Positions 26,511 to 36,114 of a stretch of DNA of 64,000 bases are shown in pieces. This DNA comes from an uncultured Pelagibacteraceae bacterium (lineage in GTDB: Bacteria; Pseudomonadota; Alphaproteobacteria; Pelagibacterales; Pelagibacteraceae), in contig CABYNS010000001.1 of assembly GCA_902520335.1 (NCBI GenBank), positions 31,604-95,603 of the forward strand. The letters are read 5' to 3'. The translations under genes and the position numbers were made by a program. Positions within the stretch are counted from its first letter, which is position 1, and each line of letters begins with the position of its first letter. The notes under the pieces were generated by a model that was not told the DNA's origin, searched no databases, and worked only from the letters and a program-made list of their open reading frames with translations.

Positions 26511-27301
26511 AAATCTAAAAAATTCTTTAATTCATCATCAATTTTTGGTTTAACTTTATGCCATAGTTTAAATGCCTCAAAAGCCTGATAAATAAACATC
26601 ATTTTACCATTAGAAACCTTACAGCCTAAGCTTTTTCCAGTTTTTAAAAAATTAGTCTCTTTTGGATTATAAATAACATCATAAAATAGCTTTTCTTTAT
26701 TTTTATTTTTAAGATTTAAACCTATTTCATCTTCTTTACTTAGCCCCAAACTGGTAGCATTAATAATCATGTCAAATTCTGCTTGATCTCCCCAGTCAAC
26801 TAAACCGATGTTTGAAAAATTTTTCTTTAAATCTTCAGCTTTTTCTTTTGTTCTATTGCTTACTGATATTTTAGAAACACCCAATTTTTCTAAAGCATAA
26901 ATTATAGAAGGCACTACACCTCCAGCTCCTAAAATAAATATTGATTTATTGTTTAAATCAAATTGAGTATCTTCTAGACTTAATTCAAAACCTTTAATAT
27001 CAGTGTTGTGACCTACTAATTTTTTATCATGCATATAAATGGTATTAACAGATTGAGTAATCTGAGCTTCTTTACTAAGCGTATCTAAAAAAGGAATGAC
27101 ATCGGTTTTAAAAGGAACAGTAACGTTTATTCCATCTAATTTATTATCCTTAATTTCATTAATAATCCCTTGAATTTCGCTCTTATCTGTTTTTCTTCTT
27201 TCATAATTTGCATCAATGTTATTTTTTTTAAACCAATAGTTATGTAATTTAGGTGAAAGTGAATGTTCGATAGGATTTCCAATTACAAGATATTTTTTCA
27301 T
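26507..27301 (-). CDS. aroE: Shikimate dehydrogenase
   Basis: AroE reduces 3-dehydroshikimate with NADPH in aromatic amino acid synthesis. The 264-residue protein has the shikimate-binding motif IGNPIEHSLSPKLHNYWF (about 6-23), NVTVPFK with the catalytic lysine (about 60-66), and the NADP-binding ILGAGGVVPSIIYAL (about 124-138). SNRTKEKA fits NADP preference. Fourth from the presumed origin on the minus strand, with ATGA overlaps on both sides. Confidence 0.97.
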   Translation of the reverse strand: MKKYLVIGNPIEHSLSPKLHNYWFKKNNIDANYERRKTDKSEIQGIINEIKDNKLDGINVTVPFKTDVIPFLDTLSKEAQITQSVNTIYMHDKKLVGHNTDIKGFELSLEDTQFDLNNKSIFILGAGGVVPSIIYALEKLGVSKISVSNRTKEKAEDLKKNFSNIGLVDWGDQAEFDMIINATSLGLSKEDEIGLNLKNKNKEKLFYDVIYNPKETNFLKTGKSLGCKVSNGKMMFIYQAFEAFKLWHKVKPKIDDELKNFLDL

Positions 27302-27882
27302 TTATAATTATCTAAATATTTTTTAATTTTTTCAATCGGGAGTCCCATTATTGTATTTTTATTTCCGTCGATACTTGAGAATAAATCTTTTCCCTCGCCT
27401 TCTATTTGATAAACATTATAAGCATATAAAGCCTCATCAGAAATTTTAGCTAAGTAATTTTTAAGCTCATCATCTTTCATTTTTTTCATTGTCAAAGTTG
27501 CCCTATCTGTATGATTCCATACCATAGATCCATTTTTAGAGATACATACTGAACTAATTAAATAATGTTTTTTGCCATTAAGTTTTCTTAAAATTTCTAA
27601 AGCTTCTTCTCTATTGTCCGGTTTTGATATTAGTTCTCCGTTCAAATCGATGACACTATCAGCGCCTAAAACTAAATTATCACTATATTTCCCGCTTATC
27701 TTGTTGGCTTTTAATTCAGCTAAATTTTTGGATATTATCTCTGGTGAAGCTTCTTCTTTTAATAAACTTGATTTTACAACATCTTCATCAACATTTGATG
27801 GTCTAACTTCATTCAAAATATTGTATTCATCAAGAATTTTCTTTCTAACTTTGCTTTGAGAAGCAAGAATAATTTTAAGCAT
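27298..27882 (-). CDS. Maf-like nucleotide pyrophosphatase
   Basis: A 194-residue Maf/Ham1-fold house-cleaning protein that hydrolyses non-canonical or UTP/TTP-type nucleotides. It starts MLKIILASQSKVRKKIL and carries LVLGADSVIDLNGELISKP (about 71-89) and the GLPIEKI segment near the C-terminus. Substrate class (dTTP/UTP or m7GTP type) is not decided here. The start overlaps the ppsR 3' end by eight bases. In alphaproteobacteria maf lies next to ppsR by the origin. Confidence 0.94.
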   Translation of the reverse strand: MLKIILASQSKVRKKILDEYNILNEVRPSNVDEDVVKSSLLKEEASPEIISKNLAELKANKISGKYSDNLVLGADSVIDLNGELISKPDNREEALEILRKLNGKKHYLISSVCISKNGSMVWNHTDRATLTMKKMKDDELKNYLAKISDEALYAYNVYQIEGEGKDLFSSIDGNKNTIMGLPIEKIKKYLDNYK

Positions 27883-28699
27883 TTTCTTTAAAAATTTCGT
27901 ATATTTTAATTACTGAAGCTGCCGTTTCTTCTACAGATTTTCTAGTTACATCAATTGATGGCCATTTATATTTTTTAAAGGTATTTTTTGCCATGTCCAC
28001 TTCCTTTTTTATCTGTTCTAAATCAGTGTAAAGTTTATTGGTATTTTCCTTAAGAGAGTTCATTCTGTTTTTTCTTATTTCTACTAACCTTTCTGGTTCG
28101 GTGTTTAATCCCACAACACATGAAATTTTTGGATTTTTTTTTAAAATCTCTGGAATAGAATCTTCTGTTATTAAGGGAATGTTGGATGTCTTTAGACCTT
28201 TATTTGCTAAAAAAACAGCTGTAGGAGTTTTGCTTGTTCTACTAACTCCTAATAAAATTACATCAGATTGTTTTATTTCTTTTACAAGATTGCCGTCATC
28301 ATGATTCATTGTAAATTGAATCGCCTCAATTCTTTTATAGTAGTCTTCATCCAGAGCATATTGACCACTTGGTTGGTGTGAGGCTTTTTGGTTTAAAAGT
28401 TTAGAAAAACTTAATATTAGATCACCCAACACTCCAAAGCATGGAATTTTTTTCATATCACTATTTTTGGCAAGATATTTTGCTAAGCTACTGTCGACAA
28501 TGGAATATAAAATTATGGAATTTTTTTCTTGCTCTGCGTTTTCTAAAATTTTTAGTATCTGATTTTCTGTCCTAGTAAAGGAATAAGTGTGTACTTTGTA
28601 ATTTATATTTTTAAATTGAGCTTTAATAGCTATAAAAATACGATCCAAAGTTTCACCAGTTGCATCTGATATTAAATAAATTTGGTATAAATTACTCAT
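27875..28699 (-). CDS. ppsR: Pyruvate, water/phosphate dikinase regulatory protein (DUF299 family)
   Basis: A 274-residue bifunctional kinase/phosphorylase family protein that controls PEP synthase or pyruvate phosphate dikinase by ADP-dependent phosphorylation and Pi-dependent dephosphorylation. SDATGETLDRI at the N-terminus (about 11-21) and the P-loop-like GVSRTSKTPTAVFLANKG (about 151-168) are diagnostic. I cannot tell whether the target is PpsA or PpdK. This is the alphaproteobacterial RP001/DUF299 gene that flanks oriC opposite hemE; the gene starts at 28699 at the edge of the gap. Confidence 0.93.
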   Translation of the reverse strand: MSNLYQIYLISDATGETLDRIFIAIKAQFKNINYKVHTYSFTRTENQILKILENAEQEKNSIILYSIVDSSLAKYLAKNSDMKKIPCFGVLGDLILSFSKLLNQKASHQPSGQYALDEDYYKRIEAIQFTMNHDDGNLVKEIKQSDVILLGVSRTSKTPTAVFLANKGLKTSNIPLITEDSIPEILKKNPKISCVVGLNTEPERLVEIRKNRMNSLKENTNKLYTDLEQIKKEVDMAKNTFKKYKWPSIDVTRKSVEETAASVIKIYEIFKENA

Positions 28700-28981
28700 G
28701 TATAAAATGTGTATAAATTTGTATTATATTTATCATATTGGATATTTTTCATAATTTTAAATTTACGCTGTAAAACAATACTTTTATTAACAATATCAAA
28801 CATGTTAAAATCTTTAATGGTTATTTAATGTATTTAGTTAATAAGCTTCAATTTTGCGTATATATTTAATAAAATTTAAGACTTAAATGTTAATAAATTG
28901 TTTATAAAATGTTCACTAAATTTAATCATCAATATTCACAGACTATACTAATATTACTACTAATTATATTTAATTATTAAT
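28700..28981. other. Candidate chromosomal replication origin (oriC)
   Basis: The longest non-coding stretch of the window (282 bp, extremely AT-rich) lies between divergent ppsR/DUF299 and hemE, the same flanks as the known Caulobacter and Rickettsia origins. On the minus strand 28708-28716 reads TTATACACA, a perfect DnaA box (TTATNCACA). ATATTCACA at 28932-28940, TTATTAACA at 28784-28792 and its exact inverted copy at 28888-28896 each have one mismatch. TTAA-N7-TTAA at 28814-28828 matches a CtrA half-site pair, though this is not rare in AT-rich DNA. Genes read away on both sides. Function is inferred, not shown. Confidence 0.75.
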
Positions 28982-29983
28982 ATGTCTCCAATTGAAGAAG
29001 TAATAATAAATAAAAAAAGTGATATTAATCCGATTTGGATTATGAGACAAGCTGGAAGGTATTTACCTGAGTTTAGAGAAATAAGAAAACAAAATCCAGA
29101 TTTTATCAAACTTTGTCTCAATGAAAAATTATCTAGTGAAATTACTTTGCAACCCTTAAAAAGATTTAATTTAGATGCAGCAATAATTTTCTCTGATATT
29201 TTAATGTTACCATACGGTTTAAATCAAAATGTTGAATTTAAAAAAAATATAGGTCCATTACTCGGCAATCTTGATTTAGAAAAAATATCTAATGTAGAAG
29301 AAGTTGACTTCGTTGAAAAACTTTCAGCTGTTTATAAATTAATTGAATTAGTTAGTAATTCGCAACACACTAAAAACAAAACTACCATAGGTTTTATAGG
29401 AGCACCTTGGACTTTATTGGTATATATGTTAAATAAAAAATCGCCAAAATTAAATTTAAATGATAATTTTTATGAAGATAAATATTTAATTGATAAAGTT
29501 TTAAAAATTTTAGACAAATTTTTAAAAATACATATTAAAAATCAAATTGATAGTGGAGCTCAAATAATTCAAATTTTTGATAGTTGGGCCGGGTTATTAA
29601 AAGAAAAAGATTTATCTTATTATATATATAATCCTACATTAAGTTTGGTTAATTATGTTAAATCGTTAAACGTGCCTGTTATTTGTTTCCCGAGAGGAAT
29701 AAAAAATTATAAAGATTATTGTGAAATCGTTAAACCAGATACAATTTGTATTGACTATGAGGTTGATCCAATAAAGATTAATAAAGAAATTAAAATTCCT
29801 GTGCAAGGCGGGATGGATCCAAAAGTTTTACTTTCTGATAAAGAAAACTTAAAAAAGGAGGCAATAAAATATTTGGATATATTTAAAGATCACCCATATA
29901 TATTTAATTTAGGACATGGTATTTTGCCAGAAACAGATCCAAATATGATGGATTATTTGGTGAAAACTGTGAAAGATTATTAA
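28982..29983 (+). CDS. hemE: Uroporphyrinogen decarboxylase
   Basis: HemE decarboxylates the four acetate side chains of uroporphyrinogen III. The 333-residue TIM-barrel protein has the signature PIWIMRQAGRYLPEFRE (about 17-33), the catalytic Asp in IIFSDILMLPYG (about 68-79), and GFIGAPWTLLVYM (about 123-135). No clear Shine-Dalgarno precedes the ATG. It starts directly at the edge of the presumed origin and leads the hemE-hemH-hemJ heme operon (one-base overlap with hemH). Confidence 0.98.
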   Translation: MSPIEEVIINKKSDINPIWIMRQAGRYLPEFREIRKQNPDFIKLCLNEKLSSEITLQPLKRFNLDAAIIFSDILMLPYGLNQNVEFKKNIGPLLGNLDLEKISNVEEVDFVEKLSAVYKLIELVSNSQHTKNKTTIGFIGAPWTLLVYMLNKKSPKLNLNDNFYEDKYLIDKVLKILDKFLKIHIKNQIDSGAQIIQIFDSWAGLLKEKDLSYYIYNPTLSLVNYVKSLNVPVICFPRGIKNYKDYCEIVKPDTICIDYEVDPIKINKEIKIPVQGGMDPKVLLSDKENLKKEAIKYLDIFKDHPYIFNLGHGILPETDPNMMDYLVKTVKDY

Positions 29984-30981
29984 TGAAAAACAAAAATGAA
30001 CACCCGCCAATAAATTTTGGCAAAACTGGAGTTTTAATAATAAATTTGGGAACGCCCGACTCAACAAGTTGGCTAGATATTAGAAAATATCTTAAAGAAT
30101 TTTTATCGGACAGAAGAGTGATTGAAGTTAGCCCGATAATTTGGCAGTTTATCTTAAATGTTTTTATATTAACTTTTCGACCCTCTAAAACAGCAAAAGC
30201 TTACAAAGAAATTTGGATGAAAGATAAAAATATTTCACCACTTTTGCATTATACCCAAAAACAAGCGGAGAAACTTTCAAGCATAATATCAGAAAAAAAC
30301 TTGATAATAGATTACGCAATGAGATATGGAAATCCAAGCATAAGAAGTAAAATTGCAACTCTTCATGAGATGGGTTGTGAAAATTTAATAATTCTCCCGC
30401 TTTATCCTCAATATGCAGCAGCAACTACCGCAACCGTCTGTGATGAAGTATACAGAACTCTTATGAAAATGAGATGGCAACCTTCACTAAAAATAGTGCC
30501 ACATTATGAATCTGACCCTTTATACATAGAGGCGCTTGTAAACTCTTTGAATAAGAAAATTAAAGAAATCAATTGGAAGCCAGATTTAATATTGGCTTCT
30601 TATCATGGAATACCACAAAAATATTTTGATAAAGGTGACCCTTATCATTGCTATTGTCATAAAACAACGAGACTGATATCAGAAAAATTTACTTCAGTTG
30701 AGATCAAGACAACATTCCAGTCTAGATTTGGCCCTGAGAAGTGGCTTCAACCTTACACAGACAAAACTTTAGAAAGTTTACCTAAAGAGGGTAAAAAAAA
30801 TGTTTTAGCTATATGTCCAGGATTTTCCTCAGATTGTGTAGAAACTTTAGAAGAAATACAAATTCAAGGAAAAGAGAGTTTTTTAGAATCTGGTGGAGAA
30901 AATTTTGATATGGTGCCATGTTTGAATGATAATGAGGATCACATAATTCTATTAAAATCTCTAATTCAAAAAAATATCTAA
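29983..30981 (+). CDS. hemH: Ferrochelatase
   Basis: HemH inserts ferrous iron into protoporphyrin IX. The 332-residue protein shows GVLIINLGTPDS at the start of the chelatase fold, SYHGIPQKYFDKGDPYHCYC with the metal-binding His (about 203-222), and the FQSRFGPEKWLQPYTDKTLESL signature followed by CPGFSSDCVETLEE. It lies between hemE and hemJ with almost no spacing. Confidence 0.98.
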   Translation: MKNKNEHPPINFGKTGVLIINLGTPDSTSWLDIRKYLKEFLSDRRVIEVSPIIWQFILNVFILTFRPSKTAKAYKEIWMKDKNISPLLHYTQKQAEKLSSIISEKNLIIDYAMRYGNPSIRSKIATLHEMGCENLIILPLYPQYAAATTATVCDEVYRTLMKMRWQPSLKIVPHYESDPLYIEALVNSLNKKIKEINWKPDLILASYHGIPQKYFDKGDPYHCYCHKTTRLISEKFTSVEIKTTFQSRFGPEKWLQPYTDKTLESLPKEGKKNVLAICPGFSSDCVETLEEIQIQGKESFLESGGENFDMVPCLNDNEDHIILLKSLIQKNI

Positions 30982-30984
30982 TTA

Positions 30985-31419
30985 ATGAATATTTACTTAC
31001 TTTTAAAATCGTTACATTTAATATCAGTTATTTCTTGGATGGCTGGATTGTTATATCTTCCAAGAATTTTTGTTTACCATTCTCAAAACAATACTCAGCC
31101 AATTATATCAGATGTATTCAAGGTAATGGAAAGAAAACTATTTTTTTATATCATGACACCAGCGATGGTATTATCTTGGCTATTTGGTTTATTATTAATC
31201 CATGAAATAGGATTTCAACAACTTGGACAAACCTGGATGATTTTGAAATTGATATTTGTCGTTATTTTAACAATTTATCATTTTTATCTTGGTCGAATTT
31301 TAGGACAGTTTAAATTAGACGTTAATACACATTCACATAAATTTTATAGATTTATAAATGAAATACCGACATTGTTGCTTATTTTAATCATATTTGTTGT
31401 GATTTTTAAGCCTATCTAG
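30985..31419 (+). CDS. hemJ: Protoporphyrinogen IX oxidase HemJ
   Basis: HemJ is the membrane-bound heme-dependent protoporphyrinogen oxidase found in alphaproteobacteria and cyanobacteria in place of HemG/HemY. The 144-residue protein has four hydrophobic helices and the conserved LKSLHLISVISWMAGLLYLPRIFVYH (about 7-32) with the heme-ligand histidine, then WMILKLIFVVILTIYHFYLG with the second conserved residues. It follows hemH after 3 bp, completing a hemE-hemH-hemJ operon that performs late heme steps. Confidence 0.95.
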   Translation: MNIYLLLKSLHLISVISWMAGLLYLPRIFVYHSQNNTQPIISDVFKVMERKLFFYIMTPAMVLSWLFGLLLIHEIGFQQLGQTWMILKLIFVVILTIYHFYLGRILGQFKLDVNTHSHKFYRFINEIPTLLLILIIFVVIFKPI

Positions 31420-31455
31420 GGTTGAATATTTACAAATAGCATATATATTCGTTCT

Positions 31456-31475
31456 ATTATTAAGTCCTTAATAAT
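31456..31475 (+). promoter_or_regulatory. Inverted repeat in the rho leader
   Basis: ATTATTAAG (31456-31464) and CTTAATAAT (31467-31475) form a perfect 9-bp inverted repeat with a two-base spacer, followed at once by a short T run, 8 bp before the rho ATG. As RNA it would be a weak AU hairpin next to the start codon; as DNA it could be an operator. Rho is autoregulated in other bacteria, by a different leader. The role here is speculation. Confidence 0.45.
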
Positions 31476-31483
31476 TTTTAATC

Positions 31484-32752
31484 ATGAACATACAAGAACT
31501 AAAACTCAAATCATCCGAACAACTTATTACACAAGCAGAAGAGCTTGGTATTGAGAACGCAAGTACACTAAGAAAACAAGAAATTCTCTTTGCAATTCTT
31601 AAAAAAGTTGCTGAAAAAGAAGAAATTACAGGAGCTGGAGTTTTACAATTGCTCCAGGATGGATTTGGTTTTTTAAGAGCAATGGAATCAAACTATCTTC
31701 CAGGACCTGACGATATTTATGTCAGTCCAAGCCAGATAAGAAAATTTGGATTAAGAACTGGAGATACAGTAGAAGGGCCAGTTAGAGCACCCAAAGAAGG
31801 TGAGAGATATTTTGCTCTTTTACAAGTAAGTAAGATAAATTTCGAAGAACCTGATAAGTCTAGACACAAAATAGCTTTTGATAACCTGACTCCATTATAC
31901 CCAGATAAACAACTGGTTATGGAAGTTGAAATATCAAAACCAGATAAAAAACAAGATTTAACACCTAGATTAATTGATTTAGTAAGCCCAATAGGAAAAG
32001 GACAAAGGTCGATTATTATTTCACCTCCTAAGGCTGGTAAAACAATGATTTTACAAAGCATAGCAAACTCAATTGCTAAAAATTATCCAGAATGCTATTT
32101 AATTGTATTGCTTATTGATGAACGACCAGAGGAAGTTACAGATATGCAAAGGACTGTAAAAGGTGAGGTAATAAGTTCTACTTTTGATGAACCAGCACAA
32201 AGACACGTAGCCGTGGCTGAGATGGTTATAGAAAAAGCAAAAAGACTTACAGAACATAAAAAGGATGTAGTAATTCTTTTGGACTCAATAACCAGATTAG
32301 GAAGAGCTTACAATGCTGTAATTCCAAGTTCTGGAAAGGTTTTAACCGGCGGTGTTGATGCGAATGCACTTCAACGACCAAAAAGATTTTTTGGTGCAGC
32401 AAGAAATATCGAAGAAGGAGGATCTTTGACAATTATCTCCACAGCTTTAATTGATACTGGTAGTAGAATGGATGAGGTAATTTTCGAGGAATTTAAAGGA
32501 ACCGGGAATAGCGAAACAGTTCTTGATAGGAAAATTGCTGATAAAAGAATATATCCAGCTATAGATATAACCAAATCAGGAACAAGAAGAGAAGAATTAC
32601 TGTTTGATAAAAATGATCTACAAAAAATGAATGTTCTAAGAAGAATTATAGCCCCAATGGGTACTATGGACGCAATCGAATTTATAAGTTCGAAATTAAA
32701 GGATACAAAAAACAATTCAGACTTCTTTAATTCGATGAATAAGCCTACTTAA
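31484..32752 (+). CDS. rho: Transcription termination factor Rho
   Basis: Rho is the hexameric RNA helicase that terminates transcription. The 422-residue protein has the N-terminal helix bundle ([13 protein letters not shown]), the RNA-binding cold-shock-like domain with [16 protein letters not shown] (about 50-65) and [18 protein letters not shown], Walker A PPKAGKT (181-187), Walker [17 protein letters not shown] and the Q/R-loop residues. Heads the conserved rho-mnmE-mnmG-rsmG-parA-parB block. A perfect inverted repeat precedes the start codon. Confidence 0.98.
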   Translation: MNIQELKLKSSEQLITQAEELGIENASTLRKQEILFAILKKVAEKEEITGAGVLQLLQDGFGFLRAMESNYLPGPDDIYVSPSQIRKFGLRTGDTVEGPVRAPKEGERYFALLQVSKINFEEPDKSRHKIAFDNLTPLYPDKQLVMEVEISKPDKKQDLTPRLIDLVSPIGKGQRSIIISPPKAGKTMILQSIANSIAKNYPECYLIVLLIDERPEEVTDMQRTVKGEVISSTFDEPAQRHVAVAEMVIEKAKRLTEHKKDVVILLDSITRLGRAYNAVIPSSGKVLTGGVDANALQRPKRFFGAARNIEEGGSLTIISTALIDTGSRMDEVIFEEFKGTGNSETVLDRKIADKRIYPAIDITKSGTRREELLFDKNDLQKMNVLRRIIAPMGTMDAIEFISSKLKDTKNNSDFFNSMNKPT

Positions 32753-32793
32753 TTTATTTTTCATTATTTTTGAATTAAAGTTATACTAATTTA

Positions 32794-34125
32794 ATGACAA
32801 TTTACGCCTTATCGTCTGGCCCAGGTGTGTCCGGGGTGGCTGTTATAAGAATTTCAGGTCCTGAGACTGCGAAAGCGCTCAAAAAACTTACAAATAAAGA
32901 AATTCCAAAGCCAAGAGTGGCAACCCTTCGAAAAATAAACAATATCAACACTTCTGAGCTAATTGATGAAGGTATAATAATATGGTTTCCAGGCCCTGAG
33001 AGCTACACAGGAGAGGACATGGCTGAAATCCATGTACATGGCGGGAAAGCAGTTGTTATCTCAGTTCAAAATGAAATTTCAAAAATTGAAAATTGTAGGT
33101 TAGCAGAGGCAGGGGAATTTACAAAGCTGGCTTTTCAAAATGGTAAGATAAATTTACTAAAAGCAGAAAGTATAGCTGATTTGATCTCGGCAGAAACTGA
33201 AATTCAAAGATTGCAAGCAGTAAAAATGATGAAGGGAAAATCCTCAAATAAATTCAATGAGTTGAGAGAGAAATTATTAAAAATTTTGTCATTCGTTGAG
33301 GCAAAAATAGATTTTCCCGATGAGGATTTGCCGGAAGAAAATTTAAAAAAAATCAAAAAGGATTCATTGAATGTCTTAAATGAAATTAAGAAAATTTTAA
33401 ATGATCAAAAAGTTGGTGAGATAATTCGTGAAGGTTTTAAAATTGCAATTGTAGGTCCAACCAATGCCGGTAAGTCTAGTCTATTAAATAATTTATCAAA
33501 CAGGGAAGTTGCAATAGTCTCTGAAATTGCTGGTACTACAAGAGACGTTGTTGAAACACATTTAAACATAGATGGTTACCCAGTTATAATTTCAGATACA
33601 GCGGGCATAAGAGACTCTAAGGACGAAATCGAAAAAAAAGGAATAAAATTATCATTAAAAAAAGCTGAAAATGCTGATCTAAAACTAGTAGTAGTAGATG
33701 CTAAAAGTATTGATTTAAGCGGTTTTTTAAATGATTTATTAAAAAAAGACGCAATTCTAGTTATTAATAAATCAGATCTGTTGAGAGAAAAATTAGATAT
33801 TGAAACTTCTAAATTTAATCATGTTTTGATTTCACTAAAAGATAATTTAAATATAGATAAACTAATTTCTAAAATAAAAAACCACCTAGAAAATAAATTT
33901 ATATCAGAGGAAGATATCTTAATTACAAGAGAAAGGCATAGACAACATTTGCTTCAGTGCGTTGATCACTTAAATAATTTTTCAGATAAAAATGATAAAA
34001 AGGATTTTGATAAAGGTGCTGAGGATCTAAGGTTAGCTACAAGACAATTAGGTATGATTGTCGGTAAAGTCGATGTAGAAGAGATATTAGGCAGTATTTT
34101 CAATGATTTTTGCATTGGAAAATAA
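32794..34125 (+). CDS. mnmE: tRNA modification GTPase MnmE (TrmE)
   Basis: MnmE works with MnmG to make 5-aminomethyl-type modifications at wobble U34 of tRNAs. The 443-residue protein has the N-terminal tetrahydrofolate-binding domain (MTIYALSSGPGVSGVAVIRISG), the inserted G domain with GPTNAGKSSLLN, GTTRD and DTAG motifs (about 224-280), and the C-terminal CIGK (440-443), where the cysteine is catalytic. It lies 42 bp after rho and 117 bp before mnmG. That last gap holds only AT-rich sequence with a weak 4-bp hairpin (34169-34181). Confidence 0.97.
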   Translation: MTIYALSSGPGVSGVAVIRISGPETAKALKKLTNKEIPKPRVATLRKINNINTSELIDEGIIIWFPGPESYTGEDMAEIHVHGGKAVVISVQNEISKIENCRLAEAGEFTKLAFQNGKINLLKAESIADLISAETEIQRLQAVKMMKGKSSNKFNELREKLLKILSFVEAKIDFPDEDLPEENLKKIKKDSLNVLNEIKKILNDQKVGEIIREGFKIAIVGPTNAGKSSLLNNLSNREVAIVSEIAGTTRDVVETHLNIDGYPVIISDTAGIRDSKDEIEKKGIKLSLKKAENADLKLVVVDAKSIDLSGFLNDLLKKDAILVINKSDLLREKLDIETSKFNHVLISLKDNLNIDKLISKIKNHLENKFISEEDILITRERHRQHLLQCVDHLNNFSDKNDKKDFDKGAEDLRLATRQLGMIVGKVDVEEILGSIFNDFCIGK

Positions 34126-34242
34126 TAACCATTTTACAGGGATTTTTTGAAGTTTTTTACTGATTTTCGTTGATAAACAACACTTTTTTAAGAAAAAAAA
34201 CACAAATCTTGTAAATATTCTAATCAAATATAAATTTATTCC

Positions 34243-36114
34243 ATGAAAAAAGATTTGCGATTTGATGTAGTTGTTATCGGAGGCGGTCATGCTGGTTGTG
34301 AAGCAGCAGCGGCCTCAGCAAGGCTTGGTGTAAATACCGCTTTGTTTACACATAACAAAAAAACAATCGGAGAAATGTCATGTAATCCAGCTATAGGTGG
34401 TTTAGGCAAAGGTCACCTAGTTAGAGAAATTGATGCTTTAGATGGTGTTATGGGAGAGGTAGCAGACAAGTCTGGAATACAATTTAGATTATTAAATAGA
34501 AGTAGAGGACCTGCAGTTAGAGGACCGCGAACTCAGTCTGACAGATCATTATATCGCAAATATATGCAAGAAAAACTTGTAAACTACTGTAATTTAAGCA
34601 TTTTTTCTGATCCTATAATCAAGTTTATTTTTAAAAATAACCAAATAAGTGGGTTTACAACACTTAAAGGTAACAAAGTGAGTTGTAACAAGTTAATCTT
34701 AACAACAGGCACTTTTTTGAATGGTTTGATACATATAGGTGATGAAAGAACTCCTGCTGGACGATTTAATGAAAAACCGAGTACAGGTTTAAGTGAACAA
34801 TTAAAAAAGTATAATTTCAAAATTGGAAGATTAAAAACAGGAACACCTCCTAGATTAGATTCTAGAACAATTAATTTTGAAAATTTGGAAAAACAGTTTG
34901 CCGATGAAGATCCATATTTTTTTTCTTTTCTGACCAAAAAAAATTTAAACAAACAAGTGTCTTGTTCGATGACTTATACAAACGAAAAGGTTCATAAAAT
35001 AATAGAAAAGAATTTATCTAAAAGTGCAATGTATTCCGGAAGTATACAAGGTGTTGGTCCTAGATATTGTCCATCTATTGAGGACAAAATAGTAAAATTT
35101 GCTGATAAGACAAGACATCAAATATTTCTAGAGCCTGAGGGCCTACATGATCATACTATTTACCCTAATGGTATATCTACATCTCTACCTGAGGTTGTGC
35201 AATATGAAATACTTAACAATATCAGTGGTTTAGAGAATGTAAAAGTAATTAGACCAGGATATGCTATAGAATATGATTATATTGATCCTAGAGAGCTCTT
35301 TTTAACACTGGAAACAAAAAAAATAAAAAATCTTTATCTTGCAGGTCAAATTAATGGAACTACAGGTTATGAGGAAGCAGCTGCTCAAGGCCTTATAGCA
35401 GGAATTAATGCTGCTCTATCCTTCAAGAATATGGAGCCTTTTATTTTAGATAGATCAGATGCTTACATTGGCGTTATGATAGATGATTTAGTTACAAAAG
35501 GTGTTGCAGAGCCTTATAGAATGTTCACATCTCGAGCAGAATACAGACTAAGTCTAAGGTCAGATAATGCAGACTTAAGGCTTACCCACAAAGGAATTAA
35601 AATTGGTTTAATAGCAGAATTTAGAAAGCAACTCTTTGAGGACAAATTTAATAAATTAAGCAAAATATCTCTTCAAATGTCTAATTTAAACATTTCACCC
35701 TCTAAGGCAGATAAATTTGGAATAAAAATAGCAAAAGACGGTGTTTTTAGATCAGCAGAGGAAATTCTAACCCAAAAAAGTGTTGATATGACAAAAATTA
35801 GGAATATATGGCCTGAAATCGCTGATTATGGCAATGATATTGATGAGCAGATTGAGATTAACTCTCATTACAGAGGATATTTAAAGAAACAAAAGGCCGA
35901 TATTTTAGCTTTTAAACGAGATGAAAATTTAACAATACCAGATAACATTGATTATGATCAATTTTCAGGCCTTTCTAATGAGGTAAAAGCCAAATTCAAA
36001 GAAATAAGGCCTAAAACTATGGGCCAGGCCTTAAGAATCGATGGAATAACTCCTGCAGCCGTATATATTTTGTTGTCACACGTCAAAAGAAAGTCTATTA
36101 AGCATATAGCTTAA
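34243..36114 (+). CDS. mnmG: tRNA uridine-5-carboxymethylaminomethyl modification enzyme MnmG (GidA)
   Basis: MnmG is the FAD partner of MnmE in wobble-uridine modification. The 623-residue protein has the ADP-binding fingerprint [13 protein letters not shown] (about 10-22), [22 protein letters not shown], the signature [15 protein letters not shown] and the C-terminal [20 protein letters not shown]. Its stop overlaps the rsmG start by one base. Confidence 0.98.
   Translation: MKKDLRFDVVVIGGGHAGCEAAAASARLGVNTALFTHNKKTIGEMSCNPAIGGLGKGHLVREIDALDGVMGEVADKSGIQFRLLNRSRGPAVRGPRTQSDRSLYRKYMQEKLVNYCNLSIFSDPIIKFIFKNNQISGFTTLKGNKVSCNKLILTTGTFLNGLIHIGDERTPAGRFNEKPSTGLSEQLKKYNFKIGRLKTGTPPRLDSRTINFENLEKQFADEDPYFFSFLTKKNLNKQVSCSMTYTNEKVHKIIEKNLSKSAMYSGSIQGVGPRYCPSIEDKIVKFADKTRHQIFLEPEGLHDHTIYPNGISTSLPEVVQYEILNNISGLENVKVIRPGYAIEYDYIDPRELFLTLETKKIKNLYLAGQINGTTGYEEAAAQGLIAGINAALSFKNMEPFILDRSDAYIGVMIDDLVTKGVAEPYRMFTSRAEYRLSLRSDNADLRLTHKGIKIGLIAEFRKQLFEDKFNKLSKISLQMSNLNISPSKADKFGIKIAKDGVFRSAEEILTQKSVDMTKIRNIWPEIADYGNDIDEQIEINSHYRGYLKKQKADILAFKRDENLTIPDNIDYDQFSGLSNEVKAKFKEIRPKTMGQALRIDGITPAAVYILLSHVKRKSIKHIA

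Noticed and set aside
28814..28828. TTAA-N7-TTAA as a stand-alone CtrA site
   Set aside because: At this base composition such a motif is fairly likely by chance in 280 bp; kept only as part of the oriC evidence.
34169..34189. Small hairpin GTTG-ATAAA-CAAC before a T run between mnmE and mnmG
   Set aside because: The stem is only 4 bp in AT-rich DNA; too weak to call a terminator.
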